A stretch of 64,000 nt of DNA. Source: Tardiphaga sp. GTDB lineage: Bacteria > Pseudomonadota > Alphaproteobacteria > Rhizobiales > Xanthobacteraceae. The stretch is taken from NCBI RefSeq assembly GCF_028290495.1, contig NZ_JAQGJT010000046.1:37504-101503 (forward strand), in the 5' to 3' direction. The notes below the pieces were generated by a model. That model saw nothing but the letters and a program-made list of their open reading frames with translations. It was not told where the DNA came from and ran no database searches. Position 1 is the stretch's first letter; each line of letters begins with the position of its first letter. Of this stretch, positions 61,675 to 64,000 are shown in pieces. A program made the translations under genes and the position numbers.

Positions 61675-62532
61675 ATGTCACGCATTGCCTACGTCAACGG
61701 TCACTACCAGAATCTGCGTGACGCCGCCGTCAACGTCGAAGACCGTGGCTACCAGTTTGCCGACGGCATTTACGAGGTTTGCGAGATCATCGGCGGCCGG
61801 ATGGTCGACTTTCCCCGCCACATGGCGCGGATGCAGCGCTCCTTGCGTGAACTGCGCATCGCGGAAGCGATGCCGCTGGCGTCGCTGAAGATCGTCATGG
61901 AGGAGGTGGTTCGCCGCAACCGTATCGATTATGGCATCGTCTATCTGCAGATCAGCCGCGGCGTCGCGCATCGCGACCACGGCTTTCCGTCGCCCGAGGT
62001 GAAGCCCAGCGTCGTCGTCACCGCGAAATCGCTGAATTTAGCCAAGAACCAGGCCACCGCCGAGCGTGGCATCAAGGTGATCACCACCGCCGAGAACCGC
62101 TGGCCGCGCGTCGACATCAAGACCGTCTGCCTGCTGCCCAACGTGCTCGCGCGGCAGGAGGCAAGGGACAAGGGCGCCTATGAGGCGTGGTACGTCGATG
62201 CCGGCGGCTTCGTCACCGAAGGCGCGTCCTGCAACGCCTGGATCGTCACCAAGGACGGCAAGGTTGTCACCCGCACCGCCGCCTCCGGCATCCTCGCCGG
62301 CATCACCCGCGCGGTGCTGATCAACGTGCTGGAAGCGATGCAGCTGAAGCTGGAGGAACGCAACTTCACGCCCGATGAGGCCTATCACGCAGCCGAGGCC
62401 TTCGTGTCGTCGGCGAGTCAGATCGTGATGCCCGTGGTCAGCATCGACGGCCACGCTATCGGTGACGGAAAGCCCGGTGGTATCGCGAAACGGCTGCGTG
62501 CGGAATTTCATCGCTTTGCGGCTATTTCCTGA
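61675..62532 (+). CDS. dat: D-amino-acid aminotransferase
   Basis: 285 aa fold-type IV PLP enzyme. RGYQFADGIYEVCEI, the PLP-lysine in VDIKTVCLLPNVLARQEA, and EGASCNAWIV near 185 match D-alanine transaminases supplying D-glutamate for peptidoglycan. Conserved alphaproteobacterial position between ntrX and hfq. Confidence 0.92.
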   Translation: MSRIAYVNGHYQNLRDAAVNVEDRGYQFADGIYEVCEIIGGRMVDFPRHMARMQRSLRELRIAEAMPLASLKIVMEEVVRRNRIDYGIVYLQISRGVAHRDHGFPSPEVKPSVVVTAKSLNLAKNQATAERGIKVITTAENRWPRVDIKTVCLLPNVLARQEARDKGAYEAWYVDAGGFVTEGASCNAWIVTKDGKVVTRTAASGILAGITRAVLINVLEAMQLKLEERNFTPDEAYHAAEAFVSSASQIVMPVVSIDGHAIGDGKPGGIAKRLRAEFHRFAAIS

Positions 62533-62720
62533 GAATTGACCCGTTTTTAGGCGGCTGTGGCGCGATCTGGCTTGCCTAAAAAGCGCGCCTGCCATCTAAT
62601 CAATCCGTCGTGTGCCCGGAGGGGGATCTCAGGGGAAAGCACGGCAACTGGACGATGCCCCGGAGAGGGCAATGCCGGTTCAAAAACAAAAGATGCAAAT
62701 CAGACTGCGGGACAAAAACA

Positions 62721-62969
62721 ATGGCGGCAGACCGCGCACAAAATCTACAGGACACCTTCCTCAACCACGTTCGCAAAACCAAGACGCCACTGACGATCTT
62801 TCTGGTGAATGGCGTAAAGCTGCAGGGCATTGTCACCTGGTTCGACAATTTCTGCCTCTTGCTCCGTCGCGACGGTCACTCGCAGCTTGTATACAAGCAC
62901 GCGATCTCGACCATCATGCCGGGCGCTCCGATCCAGCTGTTTGAAGGCGGCGAGGATGCTCCAGCTTGA
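62721..62969 (+). CDS. hfq: RNA chaperone Hfq
   Basis: 82 aa from ATG 62721; the upstream open frame is not used. Sm1 motif [20 protein letters not shown] and [15 protein letters not shown], Sm2 motif [10 protein letters not shown]. Forms a hexamer for small-RNA regulation. The following hflX is 11 bases away. Confidence 0.97.
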   Translation: MAADRAQNLQDTFLNHVRKTKTPLTIFLVNGVKLQGIVTWFDNFCLLLRRDGHSQLVYKHAISTIMPGAPIQLFEGGEDAPA

Positions 62970-62980
62970 GAATAAACTAA

Positions 62981-64000
62981 TTGGAACCCCGGAGCTTTGA
63001 TGGGGCTGCCGACCGTCCGCGGCCGGCGCCAGGCGAATCCACAGGGCGGGTGATCGTCATCGGCCCCTATCTGCGTGAGCGGCGTAACAACGCCGACGCG
63101 CAGGTGGATAGCCATGTCCGCGATTCCGAAGCGCGGCTGGAGGAGGCCACTGGCCTCGCACGCGCCATCGGCCTGACCATCGCGGAAGCGGTGGCGGCGC
63201 CGATCAGCCAGATCCGGCCCGCGACCTACCTCGGCAAAGGCAAGGTCGAGGAGATCGTCGGCCTGATCACCGGCCACGACATTGAACTGGTGGTGATGGA
63301 TTGCGCATTGTCGCCGATCCAGCAGCGCAATCTCGAAAAGGAATGGAACACCAAGGTGCTCGACCGCACCGGCCTCATTCTGGAAATCTTCGGTCGCCGC
63401 GCCAAGACGAAAGAGGGCGCGCTGCAGGTCGAGCTCGCCCATCTCAACTACCAGCGCAGCCGGCTGGTGCGGTCCTGGACGCATCTGGAGCGGCAGCGCG
63501 GCGGCTTCGGCTTCATGGGCGGCCCCGGCGAAACCCAGATCGAGGCGGATCGCCGCCTGATCGGTGACCGCATCACGCGGATCGAAAACGAGATCAAGAA
63601 GGTGCAGGCGACGCGCCGGCTGCACCGTGCCGGCCGCCAGCGCGTGCCGTACCGCGTGGTGGCGCTGGTCGGCTACACCAATGCCGGCAAGTCGACGCTG
63701 TTCAACCGGCTGACGCGCGCCGAGGTGCAGGCCGCCGACATGCTGTTTGCCACCCTCGATCCGACCTTGCGCGCGCTGAGCCTGCCGCACGGCGGCAAGG
63801 CGATGCTGTCGGACACCGTCGGTTTCATTTCCAACCTGCCCACCCAACTCGTCGCGGCGTTCCGCGCCACGCTCGAAGAGGTGCTGGAGGCGGATATCAT
63901 CCTGCACGTCCGCGACATCTCGCATGAGGATGCGGAGGCGCAGGAGCGTGACGTCGACGCCGTATTACGTCAGCTCGGCATCGATCCCGATGCCGGCGCA
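62981..64000 (+). CDS. hflX: GTPase HflX, 3'-truncated by window edge
   Basis: 340 codons visible, continuing beyond the window. Probable start TTG 62981 (LEPRSFDGAADRPR leader typical of the family here); GTG 63050 is the alternative. The N-terminal HflX domain has TYLGKGKVEEI and RQRGGFGFMGGPGETQIEAD, and the G domain has the P-loop VGYTNAGKST and DTVGFISNLP. Ribosome-associated GTPase rescuing stalled ribosomes under stress. Confidence 0.95.
   Translation, partial: MEPRSFDGAADRPRPAPGESTGRVIVIGPYLRERRNNADAQVDSHVRDSEARLEEATGLARAIGLTIAEAVAAPISQIRPATYLGKGKVEEIVGLITGHDIELVVMDCALSPIQQRNLEKEWNTKVLDRTGLILEIFGRRAKTKEGALQVELAHLNYQRSRLVRSWTHLERQRGGFGFMGGPGETQIEADRRLIGDRITRIENEIKKVQATRRLHRAGRQRVPYRVVALVGYTNAGKSTLFNRLTRAEVQAADMLFATLDPTLRALSLPHGGKAMLSDTVGFISNLPTQLVAAFRATLEEVLEADIILHVRDISHEDAEAQERDVDAVLRQLGIDPDAGA

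Overview
The window is high-GC alphaproteobacterial chromosome, most likely from the Bradyrhizobium/Rhodopseudomonas lineage (Nitrobacteraceae). The evidence is the dus-ntrB-ntrC-ntrY-ntrX-dat-hfq-hflX gene order, a fused ispDF, a PopZ (DUF2497) gene and dispersed palindromic intergenic repeats of the type common in that family. Host DNA occupies about 1-6460, 22027-27789 and 42955-64000. Two phage-like islands interrupt it, each inserted at the 3' end of a tRNA gene and only about 5.8 kb apart. 

Left host part (1-6460): two consecutive RND efflux permeases (the first cut by the window edge), a DTW-domain tRNA-modification protein and a small exported protein. Island 1 (about 6464-22026) has a tyrosine integrase at its left end and an intact tRNA-Cys at its right end; a 14-bp copy of the tRNA 3' end lies at 6464-6477. 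It carries a satellite-like core (AlpA regulator, VapE-type primase/ATPase, P27-type small terminase, no large terminase or structural genes) and then cargo: a Gp37/Gp68-TcmP three-Cys-motif pair, an unrecognised three-gene operon ending in a PD-(D/E)XK-like nuclease, a DUF2971 gene, a ribbon-helix-helix operon whose start codon sits inside a perfect 18-bp inverted repeat, and a string of very small translationally coupled genes including two copies of a 33-aa membrane peptide. 

The middle host part (22027-27789) holds a Tat-exported molybdopterin oxidoreductase with its [2Fe-2S] subunit and a di-haem cytochrome c, plus palindromic repeats. Island 2 (27790-42954) is bounded by a 49-bp exact duplication of the tRNA-Asn 3' half. 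From its integrase at the right end it reads leftward through an AlpA regulator, small and large terminase, and tail-type genes (tail chaperone, HK97 gp10-like, tape measure). No portal, protease or major capsid gene is recognisable. Cargo includes a DUF4760 membrane protein and, just inside the left end, a KAP-family P-loop NTPase; a third copy of the tiny membrane peptide is also present. 

Right host part (42955-64000): an isoaspartyl methyltransferase-family protein, a TolC-type outer membrane factor, popZ, valS, a 3-methyladenine DNA glycosylase, lipA, a COQ10/RatA-like protein, a CinA C-terminal protein, ispDF, then dusB-ntrBC, ntrYX, dat, hfq and the start of hflX. The best candidates for undescribed biology are the three-gene nuclease operon (15709-17824), the coupled tiny membrane peptides, the nine-copy GTCACCA cluster after the primase, and the hairpin around the RHH start codon. 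All functions are inferred from reading the sequence; no database search was run.
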